This document shows, piece by piece, positions 34,401 through 46,500 of a stretch of 64,000 bases of DNA (position 1 is the stretch's first letter; every line of letters starts with the position of its first letter). Both the position numbers and the translations under genes were made by a program. This stretch comes from Lagopus muta (taxonomy: Eukaryota > Chordata > Aves > Galliformes > Phasianidae), in contig NC_064437.1 of the NCBI RefSeq assembly GCF_023343835.1, positions 20,207,501 through 20,271,500 on the forward strand, in the 5' to 3' direction. Below the pieces are notes generated by a model that was not told where the DNA came from, made no database searches, and was given only the letters and a program-made list of their open reading frames with translations.

Positions 34401-37400
34401 TAGCTTTTGTTTAACTTTTGTCCTGTAAAAAAGAACCATATTAAGCCAGAGAAATTCATTACTGCGGCAGGATAATATGTTGTGTAAGTAGTAAGTAGAA
34501 TAGCACCAGACTTAGCCTGACTCTAAAACTGTTCCCACAATATTCTCGCAATTATAAATGCCAGAGATCAGTCTCAACTTAGTAACAAAAAACTGGCAGC
34601 AAGGCTGGATGAAAAATCACATTTAAGAATTATCCACCAGAGGTTCTCTATCAAATGGAAAGAATGTACAGTTCAAGGTTCAAGAACCAGTATTTTCAGT
34701 CATACTGGCCAAGGTTCCAGAGAACCAATTGCAAGCTCCAGAGGGTTTGAAAGCATTTCGGTAGACAAAATTACAATTTGAGATTATTTTGACAAGTGGA
34801 AGAAGAGGTCTGAATATAGGATGCAGTTATGTAAGTATAGCTGCAAAGCAGGAACCTACAACCACACAATTACAAGATGGGAACAACTGAGTAGGCAGTA
34901 GTTCTGCAGAGAAGAAGATATGGAGCTTTAATGAATCACTGATTGAGTGAGTCAACAATTCTAGGCTGTTGCAAAAATGACAAACATCATATTCTAGTGA
35001 ATAAATGAGATTGTTAAGGGTTAGAAAGATGAAGTCATTTTTCACATATACCCTGTACTGCTAAGCATGAAGTGGGACCATTACATCAAGATTTAATTAC
35101 AGAATTCATGCAGAACAAGACCACAGAAAAGATGGAGGGAGGAAATTAAAAGTCAAAAAAAAGCCCAACTTAAAAAAAATTAAGCTGAAAAAAACCCCAT
35201 GTTTCATCTGAACAGCAGAACAGAGAGCAGATACTGTTTTTGTTATGTGAAAGGTGTTGCACAAGTAAGGCACCTACTGCCTTCACATCCTCCAGGAATA
35301 CGACAAGGAAGAAATGTGTTTACAGTGTGGCAAGAAACATTTATGCTCTTTTAATATCTACAGATAAATAAGGATCAAATTGACTACCAGACATGCCACC
35401 AAATCTCTGTAATTACAGACTTTACTAAAAAACCAAAAGGATAAACAAACATCTGTCAGGATTGATATATATTTAGCTCAGCCTCTTTACGACAGTGGAC
35501 AAATAAGAGCTTTTCCAGCTAAATTTTCTGTGACTTCAGTAGAATGAGAAGAAAAAAACCTCACATTCCAAAATGACATCCACTTCTGTTATTTTATAAC
35601 AGAGGATACAGAACAACACATCATACTTGGAAGTCAAATCACATAATGCCATCAACACAGCTGAATTATTTCTTTGGAAAACAGTTTTTCTGAATTGAAG
35701 CGGTTAACTCCCAGCACTGAGAGTTAATACTGAAAATGAGTGCTCACAGAATTTATTTGTAAGGTCAGACATTCCTTCTCAGTTACTGCAAGCTGTGCCA
35801 CCTACCTTTGGTTGTCAGAAAACGTTTTATTTGACCTGTTCTAACATTTCCTTGAAGAAAATACCAAGCCACAAAACCCCACGCTTCCTTAATACATATA
35901 TACAAGTGCTGTACTCAACTGTCATTGTTTAAATTTAAAAAAACCAACAACAAAAAAAACCCACTAAGAACAAAAAAACTCTTCGTCCCAACTGCTCTTC
36001 ATACAAGATGCCTTCAAGATGACTGTTAGTATACTCCTAAATTAATAAGACAGTTTACAAGTAAGACAACTCACTTTGACTTGCCTGTGCTGTGAGCCAG
36101 ACTCTTCTCACAGTTCCTTAGAGCATAACAACAACACTCCATTGGTGCCAGTTCCTGGATGTGCTTAGCAATCATCAAACACAAAGTTACTACTAAGCCT
36201 TAAGGAATGGTACCCATTCCAATTTTTGTCTTCGAGGACATTCCCTTCACATAGTCAAGCTGTGTGTACAATTCTGCCCATGCACTTTTAAGAACACAAA
36301 ATACATCCCCTGGACCTAACAGATGCACCCATTTGATACAACAAGATGAATACACTGAAGGCTTACAAGATCACAACAATTTACCATTTTCATTAATCAA
36401 AATCAATAACAGTCATTTCTTTCAGAGAGGATGGAGAAAAAAATCCTCCACCTCTCACACCTTCTTAAGGAATTCCAGTATCTCAAGGATTAAAAAAAGA
36501 AATAAGGTCTGGCGCCCATTAGCACACGAACAATCCATTAATTCCTTTATATGAATGCATGTAGCAGTTGCTCATAGGAGACACCTCTGAGGTTGTGACC
36601 TACTCTAAAGAACTAAAACTGGTAGGTGAAAATCCCCAATCCCAACAAACTTCCTTCCTTTGTAGGAAAGGCGAAGGTCAGTTCTTCTATTTTGCTCCAA
36701 GTATGAAGGAAGCATTTGTATTCCAAACATGCAACTCCTGTATACTGGCTTTCCCTGCTTTAGTAACTAACTCTTCTTCGCAGCCATTTGAGATACTAAT
36801 CAAATTCAAGACTAGTGAGATCAGAAATGCTACAATTGTGTTTGTTTACCTTTTCCTATCTCACATTATGGCATTATTTGAGGTCCGAAGGAGCTACTAC
36901 CTCTTCTAGTGACATTTCTCTGGTGTGTCTGAACCACCACAGTAACCAAGAGCTAAGGAATGTGTTCTGGATCACCTTATCCATACACTATTAACCGAGA
37001 AGCACCCTGCAAGTTGCTTTACACACGCAATAGAAACTCAATATAAACTGAGACATTTCAGCTGCGGGCTGAGCATTTGTCCAACTCCAGCAGCAAAAGC
37101 CTTTCAGGGTTTCAGAGCACTGAGTTATGTAATTGCCAAAGCGCTATGCACCCAAATTGCCACAAGCAGAGCCTACAGAGCTGAGCTAAACAGAAAATGA
37201 TGGCTCAAGATCTGGAACCAAGGATTTTTAAGAACTTGCATGACTCCTGTTTCAACTCTTATGTCTACAGAGCTGACAAAGTCCTATATAAGAGCATAAT
37301 ATCCTTATCCAGTTTTTACAACAGAAAACAAGCAATATTTATTGGCAATTTTTAATATGAAAACAATACTTTGATTTCTTACATGATGAATATGCATTTT

Positions 37401-38515
37401 TGTTCAACAGCCACTAAACGTAGTAAAACTGCACTAGATTTAGCCACCTTGAAACTACGAGCTTTCTGCAAGCCCCACTTTTTCCACTATTTCCCAGAAG
37501 CACCACGAAGGTACACCTTAAGCCTTACTGAAATACATTAAACAGTGCTCTGGCCTAAATGCAAAAGCTTGAAAGCTCCATTAGAAAAAACATTTTCCTG
37601 TTATTCCATACAGAATATGTGTAAAGACACTGATGGCTAACACTGAAGCCAGCTTTTAAAGAAAATCTGTGTTATTAATCCAAAGAAATTGAACCATTCA
37701 CATACTACAGCTGTAAAAGAAAAGCAACAAAACACAGTTTGGTAAATTTCCAAGATGTCTCCCTCAGAAGACCTCTGTAAGTGTGATATTCCTCAATGAA
37801 CAACACCATTTCAAGCATCGAATAATAGCTCTGGTATTCCCTGGTCCGGGGTGTCAAAGCAGCACAAATGACGCCTCCCGGAGGCATGGCAATCACTGCC
37901 ATTTATGCTCGCAGACAGGAAGGGTGAGCCTGCCGCGCTCTGCAGGCCGAGAACTGGCATTAAACGCTTTTCTCCTCAATCCTTTTTACTGCTTAACCAC
38001 CCCAATGGCTACGGGCTGCTGTCACACGTCAGAACCACAGCACGCATCCCTTTCCACTGCTAGCCCCTAACTCAGCCCTCACAAGGACAAACACAGATTG
38101 CTGGTGGCTTTGTTTTGCCTTCTAGAAAACCGTGAGCCTGGGAGGAAAACAAAACAAAACACAATCTAGAGAGCTCAACTCCTAAAATAAGACTATATTA
38201 CCTCTAAAACGCAAAACAGCGGCAACAACAAGACTCCAGGACGGACGAGCGTTACCCGATGAAGCCCACGGGTAACAAAGCAGCGGGGTGAGGAGCAGCG
38301 CCGCAGCCCCCGGCCCGGGCAGGGCCCGCAGCCCTGGGCAGACGCATCAAAGGAGGAGAGAAGAGACACCGCCTACCTGTCCCGAAGGCTTTGGCCACCA
38401 GCCAGGCGAGATTACAGGCGATTTTCGCTCGGGAAAAATCATAATGGTCGAAGGGTTTGATGGCAGGAACAATGAAAGTCTTCTTCATCTCCTTGGTGTC
38501 CGCGGCATCCCCCAT
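28194..38515 (-). CDS. CAMSAP2: CAMSAP2, N-terminal part (coding exons 1-2; gene continues off the left edge)
   Basis: Calmodulin-regulated spectrin-associated protein 2 binds and stabilises non-centrosomal microtubule minus ends in the cytoplasm. The two exons splice (GTAGGC donor, TTTGTAG acceptor, phase 1) into 133 residues that match the remembered vertebrate CAMSAP2 N-terminus almost residue for residue, from the MGDAAD start through KTFIVPAIKPFDHYDFSRAK and YDQEHIKPPVVNLLLSAELY to KKPIQM. This segment precedes the calponin-homology domain, which, with the coiled coils and the C-terminal CKK domain, must be encoded beyond position 1. I saw no exon 3 by eye in 1-28193, so intron 2 is at least about 28 kb; a small exon could have been missed. 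Intron 1 is 9.9 kb. The gene lies head to head with DDX59, 16 kb away. CAMSAP1 and CAMSAP3 are alternatives, but the sequence and the neighbours favour CAMSAP2. Confidence 0.93.
29487..29770 (-). repeat. Possible 3' end of an old processed retrocopy
   Basis: On the minus strand an AATAAA (29536-29541) is followed about 20 bases later by an A-rich run of some 29 bases (29487-29515, with two G interruptions). This is the layout of a polyadenylated transcript copied into the genome. The sequence upstream of it on that strand, higher in coordinate, is not recognisable and I found no target duplication, so the left half of the claim (a retrocopy) is weak. The extent is a guess. Confidence 0.3.
34344..34370. 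repeat. Poly-A tract
   Basis: An A-run broken by a single G, in CAMSAP2 intron 1. Confidence 0.85.
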
Positions 38516-39570
38516 CTTCCCACGGGACCCTCGGCGATCCGAACTCACATGATTCCTCCTCCTCGCCCCGCGGCCGGGCGGCACAGCCGCGGCACGGCGG
38601 GAGCAGCTGAGGCGGCGCGGTGCCGGAGCCCAGCTGTCCGCTCCGGGGCCGCCGCCTCCCGCCTTCCTCCGCACAGGAATGTGGCGGAGCCCGCCGTCCT
38701 CCTCCTCCTCCGGCCCTTTGTCTCCCCGCGCTCACGCCGCCGCCCCCCGCAGCCCGAAAGCCGGCCCTGGCGGCCTCGGCCCCCGCTGCCCGGTGGAATC
38801 CCTCCGGCGGGGGCCGCGCGCCTCGGGAGCGGCCGGCCGTGCCCTCAGCCGCGGCAGGCCGGGACGCGGCCCTTCCCGGCGCCGAGGTGTCAAAACGCCG
38901 GGCGGCGGTTTCCAGACGCCGCGCGGCCCGCCTCGCCCCGCCAACAGAACGACGCGGGTCGGGAGCAGTGCCGGCCGCCGGCCGCCCGCCGCTAAACCCC
39001 GCCCGGGCGCTGCCCTTACGGCTTGGCCCCGCGCTGTCTCAGAAGCCGCCGCTGCGGCGGTGCGCCCGCAGCTGCCGCACCGGACGGGAGACGCGCGGCC
39101 GCGCATGCGCCGACGCCGCCACGGCCGCCGCCGCCGCCTGCTCGCTCGGGGCGGGGCGGGAACGCGCGGTCACGTGGCCGCGCATCCCGCAGGGGGCGGT
39201 TCTGGCGCCGGGCCGAACCCGCGCCTCAGGCGGAGGCGGCGGGGCGGAGCGCTGCCCGGCGGTAAGGAGGTGCTCGGCGGGGTCCGGCGGCGAGGAAAGG
39301 AAAAGAATGAAAAGGGCGGTAGCTGCTGGCCGCGGCGCCCTCCCGCCCTTCTTCCTAGCGGGGCGGGAGGGGCTTCTCAAACGCTGCGGCTGCCGAGAGG
39401 CCGCGGCTTCCTCAGGGCCGAGCTGTGGGCGCTGCGTGACGGAGAGCGGGGGGAAGAGGTGGCGGGGGCCGAAACGCTTCGCCCTGCCGGGGCCCTGCTC
39501 CTCCGAGCGAGCGGCACGGGCTGGCACAGACTGAGCGAGGATTTGCGACGTAATGCTGTCTGCAGACGGT
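38230..39570. promoter_or_regulatory. CpG island, CAMSAP2 promoter and 5' UTR
   Basis: This stretch of about 1.3 kb is very GC-rich and dense in CpG, in sharp contrast to the AT-rich flanks. It covers CAMSAP2 exon 1 and its upstream region. It holds a perfect NRF1-type palindrome GCGCATGCGC at 39101-39110 and an E-box TCACGTGG near 39170-39177. I see no convincing TATA box, which fits a dispersed CpG-island promoter. The transcription start cannot be fixed from sequence; it probably lies between about 38550 and 39250. Long open frames on both strands here are composition artefacts. Confidence 0.8.
38377..38515 (-). CDS. CAMSAP2: CAMSAP2 coding exon 1
   Basis: The exon encodes 46 codons plus one base, reading down from the ATG at 38515-38513 to a GTAGGC donor at 38376. 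The ATG has a strong context (A at -3, G at +4) and begins the recognised MGDAAD protein start. The frame stays open for 53 further codons upstream to another ATG at 38674. That extension is arginine-, glycine- and proline-rich, as expected of translated CpG-island 5' UTR, so I did not use it. Confidence 0.92.
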
Positions 39571-42157
39571 TACGTCTTCGCGTTTAAAATGGACTTCGCA
39601 TCTCGCTGCTGCGTTACGTGTGCTTCTGGCACGTACCGTGGCGGCGGGGCCGGGAGGCATCCCGGTTTCGCTGACGGGAGCCGGCTGGAATTCCCGCAGT
39701 AGGAAATGGGAAGAACCCCATGTGCGGGTGTGGCACTGGAAAGTACTCCGTATTCATGAGAAGTACAGGCTTAGCTTTCAGCAGCTCAAGTCAAACCTGT
39801 ACTTGCATGCTTTCCTCAGGTTTTTTTTTTTTTAGTATGCCTCAGAAGTTATGTGACACTTAAGAACTCGTTTATGTTGTTTTTTATATTGCTTATAGAA
39901 GGGTAACTTAATTCTTATTATATAAGTAGCAACAAACACCTAGAATGCAGAAGCTTTTAAAACCCTAAATGATCAGACCCAGAAGAAAACATACTCCTAA
40001 ATTTCAGCTCATTTGCTTCTTGTATGCCTAAGGAAACACCTGGAAATCAGAATGACTTCCAGGGAAACATCATTTGTGACAACTTGAAGGCCATCACTTC
40101 AGTATGATGGGTATGGACCCACTTCAAGAGTTCTTAAGACCACCAAATAAACACTACAAAAAAAAAAAAAGGCTTTTTTCCCCCCCCCCTTTACAAAATG
40201 CTGCATAATCCCAATAAGGAGGGATAGCTATGTTTAATGGCCTTCTGGATTTGTCATTTAATTCACTTACACAACACATGTACCTATACTGTATTACACA
40301 CTAAGAATACAGTGACCTTTACCCCAAACCAGTAAAAAGCTGTTCTTCTAAAGTAATGTAGGCCCGAGTCCCTCCTTCCTTCAAATTGATAAGAAATTAA
40401 AAAGTTAATCTTGTTTTAGAACAACTGAAAGCAGAGGCCATTGTGGATAGGAATATATGGAGACTACTACCAATCTAAGTCTGAAAGTTTCTATTAGGTG
40501 CAGTGAAACCCATTCAGATTCACAGAGGGAACTCTAAAAATTGCTGTGCCATGGTAACTGTAATATAAATGTTTTTAACTTGCTCAGTGCTCTTAAAAGT
40601 TAACACATGAATATAAGGCATCTGAGAGTAAAATGGAAAACATCTCTAGTAGTTGCTTGTGCCGGGTCTACTTCCACAAATATGCCTATATGTGGTGTTG
40701 CTCACTACATTGTCAGAGGTATCAGCAGTCAACATAGAAAGTGATTTAAGTTTGCTTTAGTTGTCTGGAAGAGATAAACAGAGAAGAAACAGTGAGTGCT
40801 CACCTCCTTCTGCTCTGCTTATTCACCTTAAAATACTTGAGTAGCAATAAACTCTTCTGTACACTGTCTTTCTGTTGCAAAGTATTTAATGATTTGAAGT
40901 TCATTCTAGGTAAAAGGACAAAGTATTAAGAACTAAAGCAAGCAGCTCCCAGAGGATTTTTCTTTTCTTTTTCTTTCTTCTCACTCCCTGTACCCTGTAT
41001 TAGAAACCCACTTGACTAGTTTTATCCTCTAGCTATGCCATAGACCTGATCCTTCACTGCCATCTGCTTCGTCACTTACACAGTGGTTGTACAGAATCTG
41101 TAGTCAGTGTGTGGCAACAGTGCCACGTATGACCATGAAGCTAAAAATAATGGTGTGGGAGAAGGTTATTGCCAGTAGTCATAACCATGGGAGAGTGTGG
41201 AACAAACCTCTATCAACAGTTTTAAACCTCTGTTTTCTAACTTGTTTCAGGATTCTTGCACCTTCCAAAAAAGCTTTGTCTGTGATAGATTCTCTTAGAC
41301 TAAACTGAGGCTGGCACAAGACTAGGGAGTGATTAGGCTCAAGTAGTATCTCATACATAATTTCTTATTTCGTAACGTTATATGATAAGTGTTTTAAATG
41401 GGCAATACCAGCTAGTGATAGCTGGTTGAAACAATCATGTTAAGGTAAATCCACAAACATAGCAGTTAACAGGAACTACTCCAGCACATAATACTTCAGC
41501 CCTGCCACTGAAAAAAGTCTGGAAATAACACCATAAGGATGTTACCTTTCTCTGTGTAAGACTCTCTCACCTTCTTTTCTTTCTCTCCTCAAGTAGTTCC
41601 AGTGGTCAGGATAGAAATAGCTAAAGTAAGAGATGTGCTCTGTGTCTAGCAAAGGTACTACACGCAGCTTAGCATGCCACAGATCAAGGAGCAGCCACGT
41701 CCCACCACATTCCTTAATGACTGTACTTGCTGACTCTAGGAAGCTTTGGACAGATATCAGACTGAAAAAGTCTGATCTACAGATGACTCTGAAAGAGATA
41801 TTATAACATAAAGATGACTTCTAAAATGAAGTCCCTGTTATACTAGCTTTTTAGCATGGCTCCATAAGTAACATAAGACCTCTCAAATAGCGAGAGCTAG
41901 GAAAGTGCATTTTCTAACAGATACTAATTAGTATGTTAGTCTGAATTATTAAGATTATTTGACATCATTACTGATGTATTTACTTAACACTATAACACAA
42001 TGGAAAGCACAACGATAACAATATAGTAGCAAAGTTGTGGGCTAAGGAAAGTGAGGATAAGCCCAAACGAAGCAGCAGCAGCAACAAAGGAAAAAAAAGT
42101 TGCTCACCCTTAGAGTACCTCAAGTATGAAAGAATTGCCAACAAAATATTCTTACAT

Positions 42158-42306
42158 CCACTACCAGCCCTTAAATGAGATCTGGGAGGGGGGTGAATTC
42201 TGGCTCCATCCCTTCTGGTCACTCAGCTGCATGGCTTGCACCTGAGCTCCCCTGGATTGGCCCTGCCTTCCCACCAGGTGCTCAATCACTGCTTCAAGCT
42301 GTGATT
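42158..42306 (+). repeat. Unclassified interspersed repeat, copy B
   Basis: Second copy of the element at 23012-23161, same orientation, with shared landmarks AGCCCTTAAATGAG, CACCTGAGCTCCC, CAGGTGCTCAATCA and GCTTCAAGCTGTGA. It is followed by unrelated AT-rich text. Confidence 0.65.
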
Positions 42307-43521
42307 TACCATTTCTGCTACAATATATATGCAGCTTTTGTTAGCTGGGGATTTTATAGGGGGAGTGTGTTTTTCTTGTTTTGGAATGGTACAGAGGTAC
42401 AGGAGTGATTTTGTAACTTTTGTGTTTTAAGTTCTTTTGTTAGTTTGGATTCCCAGGGGTGATTTTTAGTTTGGTTGGTTTGTTTCCCTTTTGTCTTCTT
42501 CTCTCTGGTTACTTTGGTGCTTTTTCCAAGTTGTGGTTGTTTTTGTTTTTTGTTTTTTTTTCCTGTTTGTTTTGTATGTTGGTAGCTTTTTAAGTTCTGT
42601 CCATCTCTTGGAATTGTGCATTTGCCAGGTATTTTTAGATGGCTCTTTTTTCTGCATAACATTCTGTAAGTTCACTGTTTTCTCTTTGATGTGCTTCTAT
42701 GCTTAAGTTTTCTATGTAACTTTTACCTTTTTTGTGTGCACTTTAAAACATGTGAAATTGGCGTTGTTTTCTTTCAGTTAGAGAGGTCTATTTTCCTCAT
42801 GGCCTTCTAGATGTATCCCCAGTTTTCTGAGGAAAATCCTAAGCGTGATTTTTTTGGATGTTGCCTTAAAGCCTTGAGCAACTCACCTGCCATGTAAAAT
42901 GAGATTATGGTGGGGAATTTACTTTCAGAAACACTTTGTACAGGAACAAAATGCAATGTTATTGTTGTATTGATAGCTGTTAAATAATACTTTATTTGTG
43001 CTGCAGTTCAGAGTAAAAATGGATGACTAGTTTTTGAATTGTGTGTTCAGGTGTAAGAAGTTTAAATTGATTATTAATTTTTTCACAGATGGAATGAGAG
43101 CTATCTGCACAGTTTTTCCTGTTGCATTATACTCCACTGAAATGGCTGGCCGTTTGGTTTTCTTTTTTTCTCCTCTGCTTCTATATGTGCAGAAGTATGT
43201 GAATGCTCATAAGAGGTCGTTTGTTGGAGGCATGCTCATGTTTATTGGTTGAGCATGAATAGGCCTCAGTTTTCCATCTTTTGGCTCTGCTTTCAGTTTC
43301 CAGTGAAGCCCATGTATGTCTGAATAAGACCAGCAGTCAGTAGGAGAGAATGCTCCATTAGGACAGGGGAATTCTTGTGCCCTTTATACACATCAGAGTT
43401 ATTTTTTAGAAGGTATTATAGTAGAGGTGGTGCAGGAAAAAAAAAAAAGTAAAGGAAATAGCACAGGAACTGTGTAATGGAGCTTTTAAATTCTCTTTAT
43501 GTTCTTCAAACATTATCATCT

Positions 43522-43523
<2 letters not shown>

Positions 43524-43554
<31 letters not shown>
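43524..43554. repeat. Poly-T tract (31 bases)
   Basis: The longest pure homopolymer in the window. No AATAAA lies close by on the minus strand. Confidence 0.9.
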
Positions 43555-43556
<2 letters not shown>

Positions 43557-46500
43557 GCAGTTTCTCAGTTTCCCTTAAATTGTAGAGAAATTATGTGTTA
43601 CTGTGGAACTACAACAGTTACTTCAGGGCACAGGTACAAATAGCTGGCATCTTGGCACCTTGTTTCTGAAGTAGCCATGGAAAGTGTGCTTCAGAAAGAC
43701 GTGTGTTGTATCCCTGCATTTGTACATACTGACCCTTAATGTTATTGGAGATTTTGGTTACCCATATGTACTGAAATAATCTTACTCTGAGTACATAGAA
43801 TTCTGCTGCATTTAATTCTCTTCGACCACCACTTAATTTGTTCATATTTTCCAAGTAGCTTTGAAGAGGTGTACCTTACAGTTAGTTTAAAGATATTTTT
43901 AATATTCCAAAACAAATAGGATACCTAAGCCTCATGTACAAGAACTAGATTTAAAGACACCCCTATTTCAATATATATTAGAAACATGGCAGGAACAGCA
44001 ATTATTTTAATGGTTGACTCAAATGAAATGTATGTATATTATATTTAGTAATAAAAACTTGGCAACAAAGATTTTTAAGGATAACCGTCTGTGTAGTTCC
44101 CATTTGAAATCACTGCCACTGAAGACACGAGTGAATTTAATTGTGTTTGTAATTGTTTTTCTGGATCAAGGGTGCCTTGCCAAGAATATGTTTTTGAAGA
44201 AATAACTCGGATGACTTCTTTCTTCTAGAATGTCTCAAAAGAGACATTAACTGGAAAAAAAACAAAAAGTATACATCTCTCTGGTTATTCTGTCATTTGC
44301 TTATTCTTTGCTGCTATGGTTAGGCTTCATGTAATCACTTCACCTGCCAGTCAACAGTTCTGGATGCTGATGTCCTCATTTGTTACACTCCAACTTGACT
44401 GCTTTTCTGATACCCAGTGTCCTTCGCTTTTTTTCCAGCAGGTTGGAAATTGATAGGGGCTTGGGTAGGTACTTTTATACTGGCTGTTCACTTTTCAAGC
44501 AGGCACATAAAAGTCATGTTTTTTTTGAAATCAGTACAAAAGAATTCCTTTGTCATGTCTTTCACACTGCTGTGTATGGTTAGTTGTTTTATTTGTTTTT
44601 TAAGTACTGTCAGTAATAGTTTGCTGTTACTTTGCTGTTTTCTTTAAGACTTCTATATTATTTCTGCTTTTCCTTCTGTTTCCCTTGTACCCACCCAGCA
44701 GTGTGCAGCCCCCTGCATCTTAAAGCCCATCCAGTCACATGATTCCCCTATTGCTTTTGGTCTGTGATTTTGTGGCAGCATCTACTGTTAAGTGTTCTGT
44801 AAATTGATTTTTGTATTTATCTGAATAACCATAATTTTAAGGAGGTTTTGATCTCAGCCTTCCTATGGCATCTATTGAATTTTATTGGAAATGGCTAGAA
44901 TTACAAATCTGTGCTGTACATCTAAATCTATATTCTAGTCAGTTACTGTAGTCACTAATCTAAGTCTACTCCTGCTGAAGCACATGCTGATTCTAATAGG
45001 ATATTTCTCATTTAAGAATTGCAGAGCTTTTTGTCTATTCTATTAGTATCAATAATTATGCTTCTCTACTTGACACCTCTTTTAAATCTGTGTGAGTGTT
45101 GCCTTAAATTGTGTGAATATTGCTGTATAGTAGTTTTCATCCACTACCTTTAGAACATATAACATTTTTTTGGTCTGTCATCAGCTGGTCCTCCCTTCTA
45201 TGTATGAACTAGTTCCTGCTCAGCTGCCCTTAAATCACTAGTGGCTGGGTTACCCTGTTGCCACACGGTGTGTGTTGAAGCACAGGGCATTTTCTCAGCT
45301 GTCGTACCCAGGTAGGGGGCAGTGGTCACTTCACTTGTCAGCACAAAGAATGGGAGTGACAGTCAGAATCAAGGGTGTCAGAAACAGCTTTCTCTTCTTG
45401 TTAGCCAGTGTAGTTGAATGAAGATGAAGGAAGGGGGCAAGCAGGCTGAAACTTGCTTTCTAAAGATTTGAGCCCTTGTGATGATCACTGCTCTGGGAGA
45501 CATCTGAGCCAGACAAAGAACATGTGGGACGCTTACTTCTGCACAGATCTTCATAATCCCTCTCACAGGCTTTGTCTTAGCAGACACAGTTCAGTCCTTT
45601 AAGGTGGTAATTTACTAAATGAGTGAAGCAGCAGCCTGATTGAGAGTGTGCCTGTAGGCATTACACTGAATCAAGGGAATTGTTATATGATGCAACAGAA
45701 GTAATCCCTGGAAATACAGACTGGAAAAGGGACTTGATGGTATACCTATTGGTTTTCCTTTGGCAACTCTTGTCTGTGGCAAGCTCTTTTCTGTTTTCCT
45801 TACTGTGTTTAATTGAATCGCCTGATTGCAATTGCCTGATTGTAGAATGTAAGGTAACAAAACAGATATTGCAATAAATTCCTGTGTTGATGGAGGTCCA
45901 GCTTGTTCAATTGAGTGAGTAGTTCACTATTCATAAGGCATCTACTGGAATTGGGCACTTGAGTCTCTGACGTGGCTTGTGGTGTTCTCTTTGAGGAAGA
46001 GCAGTGAGTCCTAGTCACCAGAAAAAAGAATGAGGGAAACAAAGACCAGCTCAATAAGAAAGCCTATCTGAGGCATAGGCACATTAGCACATCTTCCTTT
46101 TTACCTCCAAGGTCTTATGTAGTACTGTGCTAGAATAATCAGGAGTATTGTTTGACTTCTCTGGGGGAAGAGGTGAACTGGAGATGGGACACCTAAGAAC
46201 AAAGAGATGAAAAATAAGAATTGTAAACATTTTGTTGTATTGGGTTGTAGGTGCTCTACCCAGAGACCAGTGGAAATGTAGAACAAAGTGATGAATGATG
46301 TCGCTTCAGAGTCAAGATTACAGGGTTTTAGATACTGTAATAGTAGGCAAGCAGTAGCAAATAAGGCTTTGATATTATTACATTGCTCTGATTTCATTAC
46401 TTAAGAGTCCTGCAGAAATATCCTCGCTGCTACTAGAGAGCAGGTTTCCTGTGTATCAACTGATGATTAAGAGCCATCTGCATGGAGATGCACTTCTGCT

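Larger units (their letters stand above)
28454..38376. other. CAMSAP2 intron 1: no gene found
   Basis: A 9.9-kb AT-rich intron. It contains poly-T near 29487-29515 (possible minus-strand retrocopy tail), a poly-A run at 34344-34370 and no exon I can support. An open frame of 129 codons at 28657-29046 has no recognisable domain and is likely chance. Confidence 0.65.

Noticed and set aside
38288..39587. Plus-strand open frames of 235, 304 and 302 codons over the CAMSAP2 CpG island
   Set aside because: They overlap each other in different frames, are rich in Ala, Arg, Gly and Pro, and resemble no protein; stop codons are simply rare in such GC-rich DNA.
45170..45310. Possible third copy of the 150-bp repeat
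   Set aside because: It shares only CAGCTGCCCTTAAATCA-like text; the other landmark blocks are missing.
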